Positions 1 to 5,024 of a stretch of DNA of 5,024 nt are shown piece after piece. Each line of letters opens with the position of its first letter. Within the stretch, counting starts at the first letter, position 1. A model generated the notes under the pieces. It saw only the letters and a list, made by a program, of their open reading frames with translations. It ran no database searches and had not been told where the DNA came from. Source of the DNA: Erysipelotrichaceae bacterium (lineage in GTDB: Bacteria > Bacillota_I > Bacilli_A > Erysipelotrichales > Erysipelotrichaceae); contig DOUE01000017.1 of the NCBI GenBank assembly GCA_003520745.1, positions 70,534-75,557 on the forward strand. The letters run 5' to 3'. The translations under genes were made by a program, and so were the position numbers.

Positions 1-1474
1 GAGTTTCGAAATCACGCCGGTACAGGAAGCCGGGGCGCATGCGGCGATCGTCAACGGCGGCAACTATATCAAGCCGCATACGATCCAACGCATCGAATTC
101 AAGGACGGCTCGGAACCGATCGTTCCGACCTACGCCTCGACCAAAGTCATTTCCGAAGACGCCGCCTACCTTTCCACCAAGATGATGGAATACGACGTAA
201 CCGGCCCCTATCAGAACTACATGCAGATTTTAAAACGCAATTATGAAGTCTATGCCAAAACCGGTACCAGCGACTGGGGCGACAAAGGCTTGGAATACGG
301 CATCCCTCAGGGATCGGTCAAGGACCGTTGGATGGTCGCTTCGACCAGCCAGTTCACCACCGCCGTCTGGGTCGGATATGATAAAGCAAGCAAAGACCAG
401 ATCAGTTACATCACCAACGATGTCAGCCGGATGAATCTCCCCGGCAACGTCAACAGTCTGATTCTAAACGAACTCTATCGAGAACGCGCCAAACCCGCTT
501 CGGTCAAACAACCCAGCGGCGTCGTATCGATCACCCACGTGCTCGGTGTGTTCCCCTATGTTTCCCCTCTTGCGGATATGAATCCGTCATTGGTTACCAC
601 CGCGCTGATCAAGAAGAGTTTCGCCCAGTTGGGCACCTTGGTCCCGCCGGCCTTGGAGAACCCCACGAGCTTCGACACGACGATGATCGACAGCGGATCA
701 CAGAAACAATTCGATTTCGCTTTCAGCGCCTATCCGAACCCCGAGGCCTTGACCATCGCACCTCCCACACTTGATATGGAACTAATCGTAAAAGACAAGA
801 CCTATACCGCCGTCGGAACCAGACTCTACGATCCTTCATGGATTTTCGGAGCCGTCAGATACAAAGTCCGGCTCAGCATCGGATCGACCGTGATCGCGGA
901 ATTCGCCGAATCGACCAACGCCTTCTCAAAAGTCGTCGACGTGCCTCCAAAGTCGACCGTCCGAGTCTGCGGCTACTTCGGCTATGACAGTTCAGGCATC
1001 ACGAGTTCCGAAATCTGCAAAGACATCGTGGTCGAGGATACCCAAGTCAACGTTCCCAACAACCTCACCGGGCATAGTTATTCGGTTACCCGCGATTTCC
1101 TGGCGTCCTATGGAATCAACGACCAGGTCGTCACCTACACCCTTCCCAACACCGCGACGTCCAACCAACTCGGAACCGTTTCGCTGATTTCACCGGCAAT
1201 CGAAGGAAAGAAGTATACCTTGACCGAGTTTGAAGCCTTGAACATCGCCGTGACCGTCATCGACAAGAGCGTCGACTTGAATACCGAGTTCATCGGGAAA
1301 ACACAAGCGCAGGCCGAAGCCAATAAAATCTGCGGTTTGATTACCTGTACGTTCGAAACAACCGTCGGTACGTTGATCACCGAAGTCCGAGTCGATGGCG
1401 AGCTCGTGACCGACGAGGACACCTATATGTTAAGCGCATTGAAGCCTGATGGAATCACGCTGATCATCCCTTAA
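1..1474 (+). CDS. Penicillin-binding protein, class A (PBP1-like), 5'-truncated by the window; transpeptidase C-terminal half plus extension
   Basis: Extracytoplasmic enzyme that cross-links peptidoglycan. The reading frame is open from base 2 and 490 residues are visible; the start, any glycosyltransferase domain and the SxxK and SxN active-site motifs lie off the left edge. Visible residues 2-28 show the class A signature ITPVQEAGAHAAIVNGG followed by YIKPHTI. The KTGT motif of the transpeptidase pocket is at residues 86-89 (nt 257-268), followed by the usual strand with WMVAST and TAVWVGYD. The catalytic domain appears to end near residue 165. About 325 residues follow: a proline-rich linker, a beta-rich Ig/FN3-like stretch (about 245-346), then two PASTA-like segments (about 348-420 and 426-490), the first starting VNVPNNLTGHSY. 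Four cysteines occur there, as C-x15-C and C-x4-C. The stop is TAA, followed at once by a terminator. Proximity to dnaD and nth recalls ponA of Bacillus, but here the gene converges on nth. The family call is firm; class A rather than class B, and the domain names in the extension, are inference. Confidence 0.9.
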   Translation, partial: SFEITPVQEAGAHAAIVNGGNYIKPHTIQRIEFKDGSEPIVPTYASTKVISEDAAYLSTKMMEYDVTGPYQNYMQILKRNYEVYAKTGTSDWGDKGLEYGIPQGSVKDRWMVASTSQFTTAVWVGYDKASKDQISYITNDVSRMNLPGNVNSLILNELYRERAKPASVKQPSGVVSITHVLGVFPYVSPLADMNPSLVTTALIKKSFAQLGTLVPPALENPTSFDTTMIDSGSQKQFDFAFSAYPNPEALTIAPPTLDMELIVKDKTYTAVGTRLYDPSWIFGAVRYKVRLSIGSTVIAEFAESTNAFSKVVDVPPKSTVRVCGYFGYDSSGITSSEICKDIVVEDTQVNVPNNLTGHSYSVTRDFLASYGINDQVVTYTLPNTATSNQLGTVSLISPAIEGKKYTLTEFEALNIAVTVIDKSVDLNTEFIGKTQAQAEANKICGLITCTFETTVGTLITEVRVDGELVTDEDTYMLSALKPDGITLIIP

Positions 1475-1481
1475 GACAAAC

Positions 1482-1512
1482 AAACCCGGAACTTAACGTT
1501 TCCGGGTTTTTT
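1482..1512 (+). terminator. Intrinsic terminator of the PBP gene, overlapping the 3' end of nth
   Basis: A 10-bp perfect stem, AAACCCGGAA (1482-1491) with TTCCGGGTTT (1500-1509), closes an 8-nt loop and runs into six T residues (1507-1512). It begins 8 bases after the PBP stop codon. The loop contains the stop codon of the opposing nth gene (1493-1495), and the right arm encodes the last nth residues. On the minus strand the hairpin is followed only by TTTGTTTGTC, a poor U-tract, so it should work mainly for the plus-strand transcript. Confidence 0.85.
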
Positions 1513-2131
1513 CTTGATAGTATCCGCATTTGTCTTGAAGCGGACAAAGGTCGCAATCGGGTTTTTGGGATTTGCAATGGTATCGGCCGAAGAACAGGAT
1601 CGCATGATGGGCGACGATCCATCTTTCCCTGGGGATCTTGCGTTTCAACGTCGTCTCGGTCGCATGGACATCCAAACCTTTCGGGACAAGTTTCAACCGG
1701 AGACTGACGCGATGGACATGCGTATCGACAGCCAGCGACGGGATGTTGAATCCGACCCCTTGGATGACGTTGGCGGTCTTGCTTCCGATCCCGGGGAGTT
1801 TGATTAATTCTTCATACGAAGACGGGACTTCCCCGTCATGATCCGACACCAAAGCTTTTGAAAACGCGAGGATGTGTTTGGCTTTATTGCGATAGAGTCC
1901 GATCCGTTGGATGTAAGGCTCGATTTCTTCGCACGTCGAATTCGACATACTCAAGGCATCTGGGAAACGGTCGAATAAGGCCGGGGTGGCTTCGTTGACG
2001 GCTCTATCGGTGGTTTGAGCACTCAGGATGACACTGACCGCGAGCTGGAAATTCGTCTGATAGAGAAGCTCGCATCGCGCGTCAGGGAACATCCCTTCGA
2101 TGACATCCAGGATTTCAGTCGTTCGCGTCAT
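1493..2131 (-). CDS. nth: Endonuclease III (DNA glycosylase/AP lyase, 4Fe-4S)
   Basis: Bifunctional base-excision repair enzyme that removes oxidised pyrimidines and nicks the abasic site by beta-elimination; cytoplasmic. The 212 residues match the usual family length. The helix-hairpin-helix LPGIGSKTANVI is at about residues 112-123, with the catalytic lysine at K118. The catalytic aspartate is D136 in AVDTHVHRV. Four cysteines, C186, C193, C196 and C202, have the spacing C-x6-C-x2-C-x5-C of the iron-sulfur cluster. LSAQTTDRAVN near residue 36 is the conserved N-terminal helix. All key residues are present, so the gene looks functional. The ATG start lies inside the 3' end of dnaD (17-nt overlap); only a weak AAGG about 11 nt upstream could serve as ribosome binding site, so translation is probably coupled to dnaD. 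It is the last gene of the minus-strand operon, and its final codons form part of the PBP terminator. Confidence 0.96.
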   Translation of the reverse strand: MTRTTEILDVIEGMFPDARCELLYQTNFQLAVSVILSAQTTDRAVNEATPALFDRFPDALSMSNSTCEEIEPYIQRIGLYRNKAKHILAFSKALVSDHDGEVPSSYEELIKLPGIGSKTANVIQGVGFNIPSLAVDTHVHRVSLRLKLVPKGLDVHATETTLKRKIPRERWIVAHHAILFFGRYHCKSQKPDCDLCPLQDKCGYYQEKTRKR

Positions 2132-2669
2132 CGTTGCGTCGGCCTTCGTTCAACTGTTCAAGGGTGACACCGCTCTTGAGCCATTGCGACAATACCTTAT
2201 CGATATATCCGAAGCTGAGTTTGCGGTACATGACGGCTTCCCGTAAGGCATGGATGCAGAACTGCGCCCCGGCATTCTTCAACCAATCGATCAGTTTGTC
2301 GATTTCGGTCGAACTTAAGGGACGTCCGAATTCCTGCTCGAATATCCGGAAGACCTCTTCGTCGGTGGTCGCCAAGGTCTCGGGATGGTCGAATAGACCC
2401 TCCAAATCATAGACGATGGTCGAGGTTTGGACTTCGATGCACAGATAATCCTTCGCCCGCAACGATTCGAGAATCAGATCGATCAGTTCGACATCCACCT
2501 TGCATCGCCTGGCGAGAACGTCCAGGTCGAAGGGGATCTTGTTTTTCTGCATATGTTCGAGCTGAAGCACGACCAAAGCCTCGATGGAAGTCAATTGACT
2601 CTTCTCGATGTTTTCCAGGATCCATCCGATCCGATCGAAATAAGGCTCGTTGTAGATTTTGTTTTTCAT
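2115..2669 (-). CDS. dnaD: DnaD-type replication initiation / primosome protein
   Basis: In Bacillota, DnaD works with DnaA, DnaB and DnaI to remodel DNA and load the replicative helicase at oriC and at stalled forks. The 184 residues are shorter than the roughly 230 of the Bacillus protein. Residues 1-95 resemble the N-terminal winged-helix (DDBH1) domain, with LTSIEALVVLQLEHMQ and FDLDVLARRCKVD typical of its helices. Residues about 103-170 match the DDBH2 (DnaB_2) domain: DEEVFRIFEQEFGRPLSSTE, then IDKLIDWL, then the hallmark YxxxIxxxW motif as Y155, V159 and W163. The short acidic and basic tail (EGRRNDDAND) makes the DNA-binding C-terminal region smaller than usual. The ATG overlaps the stop of the upstream gene as ATGA, with GGAG 8 nt before it inside that gene. 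The stop is TGA, 17 nt inside nth. Adjacency to nth is a long-standing Bacillota gene pair and supports the call. Confidence 0.92.
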   Translation of the reverse strand: MKNKIYNEPYFDRIGWILENIEKSQLTSIEALVVLQLEHMQKNKIPFDLDVLARRCKVDVELIDLILESLRAKDYLCIEVQTSTIVYDLEGLFDHPETLATTDEEVFRIFEQEFGRPLSSTEIDKLIDWLKNAGAQFCIHALREAVMYRKLSFGYIDKVLSQWLKSGVTLEQLNEGRRNDDAND

Positions 2670-3139
2670 ACGTTGATCTCCACGGTGAACACCACCGAAT
2701 ATTCCAGTCTATCAAGCAAGGTCTCGCGATTCTTCTCAAGGACGGCGATGACGAACTTCCCTTTATAGTAGGCGACGCGGATTTCGGGGTCGCTGAACTC
2801 CATCTCTAGCCCGGCTTTCGCCAATGCGGCGGCGAAATCGAATTCCGCCTTCGCAATCGTATCCAGTACGTTCCCGTTCAGCGTGGCGGCGAAATACACT
2901 TCTGCGCCGTTCTCGGTTCCTTCCCCGATGAACAACGATTGGTTATAATCGCTGTCATAAAGGGAAACCGCATCGTCGATGCCGAAGCTTCCTTCGACGC
3001 GGACCAACGCACGTTCGCGTTCCGCCGAACTTTTCTGAGCCGGACCGCTGACAAATACGAAAAGGTTGAAGAGTACGATGATCAGAATGATCAGGATCAA
3101 CCCTAGATTGAGTAGCATGGATTTCAGGTTGGATGGCAT
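2666..3139 (-). CDS. Membrane-anchored TseB/YpmB-like protein (DUF5590 type, tentative)
   Basis: The 157-residue protein has one strongly hydrophobic N-terminal segment (about residues 9-30) and a soluble, probably external domain. It resembles Bacillus YpmB/TseB in layout and size (about 160 residues), with an alanine- and glutamate-rich start to the external part, a central GTENGAEVYFAATLNG resembling a strand-turn-strand, and a YYKGKFVIAV strand near 124-133. In Bacillus, TseB binds a class B PBP and affects cell elongation, and its gene lies a few genes upstream of dnaD. Similarity to memory of the family is moderate and position is the stronger argument, so function is inference. I chose the ATG at 3139, not an in-frame ATG 27 nt upstream at 3166, because a perfect AAGGAGG sits 6 nt before it. 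The TGA stop overlaps the dnaD start by 4 nt. First gene of the operon. No cysteine is present. Confidence 0.6.
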   Translation of the reverse strand: MPSNLKSMLLNLGLILIILIIVLFNLFVFVSGPAQKSSAERERALVRVEGSFGIDDAVSLYDSDYNQSLFIGEGTENGAEVYFAATLNGNVLDTIAKAEFDFAAALAKAGLEMEFSDPEIRVAYYKGKFVIAVLEKNRETLLDRLEYSVVFTVEINV

Positions 3140-3145
3140 GTTCTT

Positions 3146-3152
3146 CCTCCTT
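3146..3152 (-). promoter_or_regulatory. Strong ribosome binding site that fixes the start of the TseB-like gene
   Basis: On the minus strand AAGGAGG ends 6 nt before the ATG at 3139. It lies downstream of the alternative in-frame ATG at 3166, so the longer reading is unlikely. Confidence 0.85.
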
Positions 3153-3168
3153 CTTTGATTTATCAAAG
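3153..3168. repeat. 16-bp perfect palindromic element directly abutting the RBS of the TseB-like gene
   Basis: Arms CTTTGAT (3153-3159) and ATCAAAG (3162-3168) are perfect inverted complements around a 2-base centre. The element touches the Shine-Dalgarno sequence at 3146-3152. It could be a protein operator in the leader of the tseB-like-dnaD-nth operon. As RNA, a 2-nt loop is too tight and at least one terminal pair would open, so a weak hairpin is possible but less attractive. The half-site TTGAT resembles FNR/CRP-family half-sites, but those are normally 4 bp apart, not 2. Function is unproven. Confidence 0.4.
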
Positions 3169-3192
3169 CGGATTCGACGAGGTGTCCCCGAT

Positions 3193-3221
3193 TTGCATAT
3201 TTGAAACACTCGTGCTAAAAT
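3193..3221 (+). promoter_or_regulatory. Candidate sigma-A promoter of the thioredoxin-like gene (extended -10)
   Basis: TAAAAT at 3216-3221 matches the -10 consensus in five of six positions and is preceded by TG at 3213-3214, an extended -10. With a 17-nt spacer the -35 would be TTGCAT (3193-3198), matching only the TTG part. Transcription would start near 3228, giving a very short leader just before the AGGAGG at 3231. The strong RBS and the divergent neighbour support a promoter here. Confidence 0.45.
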
Positions 3222-3230
3222 GCGAAGTGC

Positions 3231-3236
3231 AGGAGG
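3231..3236 (+). promoter_or_regulatory. Ribosome binding site of the thioredoxin-like gene
   Basis: AGGAGG lies 6 nt before ATG 3243 and only 3 nt before the in-frame GTG at 3240. The spacing favours ATG 3243 as the true start, giving 169 residues. Confidence 0.8.
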
Positions 3237-3242
3237 TGCGTG

Positions 3243-3752
3243 ATGCGGAAATTCTGGAGAATCGTCATTGCTTTCGTTCTAATCCTCAGTATTACGGCTT
3301 CCGGTCTCTATCTCGTGTTTCGTCCGCAGAATGCGGATGTCTTGAAACAAACCAGCCTGAAGGCTTCGACCGTCGCATTCGGCGACCTAGAAGACTATCT
3401 TCTCGACAATCCCGGAAAGCACTATATCTATTTCTGTCAGACGACGAGTACGGATTGCGAATTCGTCAAGAACGATTTGTTGGTGAAGCTGGCCGACGAT
3501 GCCAATGTTACATTGTTTGAAGACATCGAACCTGTCGACATGTCCGCTCTGTCCAAGGACATTTCCTCCAACGCGATACGTAAGGCGTGGGGATTCTCCC
3601 ATTATCCGGCGTTTGTCGCTTATGATTCCATAAACGGTGAAATCATCATCGGAAACGTGCTTGAATGGGATACGAACCAACCATTCACGATGGACGAGAT
3701 CAAGACGTGGATGAAGAACGTCGGGATCTGGCGCGCCGAATATACAAACTGA
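3243..3752 (+). CDS. Membrane-anchored thioredoxin-fold-like protein with C-x6-C (function unknown)
   Basis: The 169-residue protein has a basic N-terminus (MRKFWR) and a hydrophobic stretch at about 7-26 that is either an uncleaved anchor or a signal peptide; no lipobox cysteine is seen. The rest looks like a thioredoxin fold: an initial strand KHYIYFC (59-65), a helix with DCEFVKNDLLVKLAD (71-85), a second strand NVTLFEDIE, then GFSHYPAFVAYD (117-128), where P122 occupies the place of the cis-proline, a final strand EIIIGNV and a C-terminal helix. The usual CxxC is replaced by C65-x6-C72, so ordinary redox activity is uncertain; it may be a binding or specialised disulfide protein. I do not recognise a named family. 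The gene stands alone, divergent from the tseB-like operon, convergent with the VTT gene 8 nt away, and ends in TGA inside the stem region of its own terminator. The fold assignment is inference from pattern. Confidence 0.7.
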   Translation: MRKFWRIVIAFVLILSITASGLYLVFRPQNADVLKQTSLKASTVAFGDLEDYLLDNPGKHYIYFCQTTSTDCEFVKNDLLVKLADDANVTLFEDIEPVDMSALSKDISSNAIRKAWGFSHYPAFVAYDSINGEIIIGNVLEWDTNQPFTMDEIKTWMKNVGIWRAEYTN

Positions 3753-3777
3753 AGAAGAGGTCACTCTTCTTTTTTTT
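3752..3777 (+). terminator. Intrinsic terminator of the thioredoxin-like gene, overlapping the 3' end of the VTT gene
   Basis: Stem AAGAAGAG (3752-3759) with CTCTTCTT (3764-3771), a 4-base loop GTCA, and a run of eight T residues (3770-3777). The stem is AT-rich but the U-tract is strong. The hairpin starts at the last base of the plus-strand stop codon. The loop contains most of the opposing gene's TGA stop (3761-3763), and the right arm encodes that gene's final Lys and Glu residues. On the minus strand no good U-tract follows. Confidence 0.75.
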
Positions 3778-4390
3778 CGTCTTCGATCTCATCCAGCTTC
3801 GCTTTTACCTTGATTCTCCGATAAAGAAGATGGACGACAAGATAGATCAAACCCAACCCCAGAAGAACCCAAGGATCCCCCAGGGAGCGGATCATCGTAT
3901 GTCCGAACATCGCCATCGCGCCGATCATGATGAATTTCCCGATGGCGATCGATACGATATACTTCATCGCGACGAATTCCGATAAGCCGAACGTGAGGTT
4001 TAGAAGACTGCTGGGGGTAAACGGCATGGCCGATAGCATAATGATGGTATCGGGGGTTTGTCTTGAAACCCAATGCATCCAACGGTTTAGGTTCTTGCGC
4101 TTAGGTACCCAATGCATGAAATACGGTTTAACGATCTTGCGGATGAGCAGGAATACGAGGATGGACCCACCCAGACTTCCGATATAGGAGAAGAGAAACC
4201 CGAAATAGGGTCCGAAAGCCCCCGTGGAAAACGTAACGATGGCAATCAAAGGCAAAGCGGGGATGAAGGATTCAAGCAACGCCAGGAAAACCGGCGCCAA
4301 GGGACCGAAATCACGGAATTGTTCCAGCAGGTTCAGCCAAAACGATTCGGATAGGATAAGAAGGAGCCATTCCTCGAACTGTTCGATCAT
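3761..4390 (-). CDS. VTT/DedA-type (TVP38/TMEM64-like) integral membrane protein
   Basis: The 209 residues contain about four or five hydrophobic segments, roughly 30-53, 60-84, 114-135, 143-163 and 174-190, with a lysine- and glutamate-rich cytoplasmic tail (KVKAKLDEIEDEKKEE). The segment FGPLAPVFLALLESFIPALP (about 28-47), followed by a Gly/Phe-rich helix (FGPYFGFLFSYIGSLGG) and the proline-containing MPFTPSSLLN (122-131), is the pattern of the SNARE-associated/VTT domain. Related bacterial DedA proteins include undecaprenyl-phosphate and lipid flippases and proteins needed for membrane-potential homeostasis. The usual arginine before the second proline motif is not seen here (SAMPFTP), so the substrate cannot be assigned. 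The start is ATG 4390, with GGAAAG about 8 nt upstream inside mtnN; only one base separates it from the mtnN stop, implying co-transcription and coupled translation. The stop is TGA. Confidence is good for the superfamily and low for the subfamily. Confidence 0.83.
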   Translation of the reverse strand: MIEQFEEWLLLILSESFWLNLLEQFRDFGPLAPVFLALLESFIPALPLIAIVTFSTGAFGPYFGFLFSYIGSLGGSILVFLLIRKIVKPYFMHWVPKRKNLNRWMHWVSRQTPDTIIMLSAMPFTPSSLLNLTFGLSEFVAMKYIVSIAIGKFIMIGAMAMFGHTMIRSLGDPWVLLGLGLIYLVVHLLYRRIKVKAKLDEIEDEKKEE

Positions 4391-4391
4391 A

Positions 4392-5024
4392 TTACATGCT
4401 TTCCAATAGCGGCATCACTTCATAACACCAACGTGCGCTGCGTTCACTCGCTTTCACAAGGTACTCTTCAAAGGTCATCGCATTCCCGTGTTTTACGGCG
4501 ATATCCGACAAGGAACGCAAGATGACAAACGGCGTGTTGAAAATCTTCGCGGCATGAGCGATCGCCGCCCCTTCCATTTCGACGCAGATCGCTTCGGGGA
4601 AAGCCTTGATGATGGACGCGACGACCATCGGATCCCCGACGAACATGTCGCCTGAAACGATCGGTCCGATCCAATGCCGCTCTTCACCGATGATCCTTTG
4701 AAACGCGTCGATGTAGTTCGGATCCGCGTCGACCACATACCGCGAGGTGGCGAACCCTTTCGGCTCCCCGAAGGCTGTCAAGTCGAAATCATGGTAAGCG
4801 GTCTTCGTGGAAACGACCACGTCCAACACTTCCTGTTCTTCTTTCAACCCGCCGGCGGTCCCGATATTGACGATCCCTTTCACAGGGAAATTCTTCAGGC
4901 ACAAGATCGTACTGATCGCGGCTTCGACTTTCCCGATCCCGCTTAGAAGAACGACGACCTTCGTCCCGTTCAGCGTCCCCGTATGGAAAACATGGGCGTC
5001 GATCCTGACTTCTTTCACATCGTG
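4392..5024 (-). CDS. mtnN: 5'-methylthioadenosine/S-adenosylhomocysteine nucleosidase, 5'-truncated by the window
   Basis: Cytoplasmic enzyme that cleaves adenine from methylthioadenosine and S-adenosylhomocysteine (and 5'-deoxyadenosine), feeding methionine salvage, the activated methyl cycle and, where LuxS is present, AI-2 production. The frame is open to the right edge, with 210 residues visible. Family landmarks are LLSGIGKVEAAIST (about 26-39), NIGTAGGL (about 53-60), YHDFDLTAFG (about 77-86), the ribose-binding VEMEGAAIAH (about 148-157, catalytic-region glutamate at nt 4572-4574) and RSLSDIA with the catalytic aspartate (nt 4503-4505). The family is about 230 residues and normally begins with a GxIGAMxEE segment carrying the catalytic glutamate. 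That segment, about 20 residues, is missing and must lie beyond the right edge; the in-frame GTG at 5018 is therefore probably internal valine. The TAA stop is one base from the start of the VTT gene, so the two form an operon whose promoter is off-window. Confidence 0.95.
   Translation of the reverse strand, partial: HDVKEVRIDAHVFHTGTLNGTKVVVLLSGIGKVEAAISTILCLKNFPVKGIVNIGTAGGLKEEQEVLDVVVSTKTAYHDFDLTAFGEPKGFATSRYVVDADPNYIDAFQRIIGEERHWIGPIVSGDMFVGDPMVVASIIKAFPEAICVEMEGAAIAHAAKIFNTPFVILRSLSDIAVKHGNAMTFEEYLVKASERSARWCYEVMPLLESM

Noticed and set aside
182..187. Tandem ATG codons as a start of a 430-residue protein
   Set aside because: The frame is open upstream and encodes the conserved transpeptidase segment with NGGNYIKPHTI, so these are internal methionines.
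1514..2768. Several plus-strand open frames of 67-113 codons across nth, dnaD and the TseB-like gene
   Set aside because: They are antisense to genes with clear family motifs, lack ribosome binding sites and show no domain-like sequence.
3140..3166. Longer reading of the TseB-like gene from an ATG at 3166
   Set aside because: No Shine-Dalgarno lies before it, it would run through the palindrome and the RBS, and a perfect AAGGAGG precedes the ATG at 3139.
3153..3168. FNR/CRP-type binding site
   Set aside because: The TTGAT and ATCAA halves are 2 bp apart instead of the 4 bp expected, so only a generic palindrome is called.
3240..3242. GTG start for the thioredoxin-like gene
   Set aside because: Only 3 nt from AGGAGG; ATG 3243 has the better 6-nt spacing.
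3140..3242. Minus-strand promoter for the tseB-like-dnaD-nth operon
   Set aside because: I looked for paired -35 and -10 boxes on this strand and found only poor AT-rich matches, so none is annotated, although a promoter must be here or within the neighbouring gene.
3155..3520. 121-codon plus-strand frame over the divergent intergenic region and the thioredoxin-like gene
   Set aside because: It runs through the promoter and RBS in a different frame, has arginine/serine-rich shadow composition and no RBS of its own.
5016..5018. GTG at 5018 as a genuine start of mtnN
   Set aside because: The frame stays open to the window edge and about 20 conserved N-terminal residues with the first catalytic glutamate would be missing. 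Truncation by the window is simpler than a defective gene.

Overview
The window holds seven protein-coding genes with almost no empty space between them. It looks like a chromosomal housekeeping region of a cell-wall-bearing Bacillota (Firmicutes) bacterium of moderate GC content (judged by eye, about half G+C). A DnaD-domain replication protein is restricted to Bacillota and their phages, and a TseB/YpmB-like protein, DnaD, endonuclease III and a PBP1-type penicillin-binding protein are neighbours in Bacillus as well. Four of the seven genes end in TGA and the visible tryptophans are TGG, so the standard bacterial code is used, not the Mollicutes code in which TGA means Trp. The PBP shows a peptidoglycan wall. 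I cannot fix the order or genus.

Layout: (1) bases 1-1474, plus strand: the C-terminal 490 residues of a penicillin-binding protein, cut by the left edge, with a long C-terminal extension. (2) 1493-3139, minus strand: a tightly packed operon read right to left, TseB/YpmB-like membrane protein, dnaD, nth. The first two genes share a 4-nt ATGA overlap and the last two overlap by 17 nt. (3) 3243-3752, plus strand: a small membrane-anchored thioredoxin-fold-like protein, divergent from the operon and with its own candidate promoter. (4) 3761-5024, minus strand: a two-gene unit, mtnN (cut by the right edge) followed after one base by a VTT/DedA-type membrane protein.

Gene relationships: the left part links wall synthesis (PBP and the TseB-like protein), replication initiation (DnaD) and base-excision repair (Nth). 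MtnN recycles methylthioadenosine and S-adenosylhomocysteine; its membrane-protein partner is probably a lipid or undecaprenyl-phosphate type transporter of unknown substrate. The two convergent gene pairs, PBP/nth and Trx-like/VTT, are each separated by an intrinsic terminator whose loop carries the stop codon of the opposing gene.

I see no mobile element, CRISPR array, RNA gene or defence system, and no gene-free stretch longer than about 105 bases. I found no clear evidence of an undescribed system. The items most worth a second look are the C-x6-C thioredoxin-like protein, the PBP C-terminal extension, the compact terminator architecture and the palindrome ahead of the tseB-like gene.
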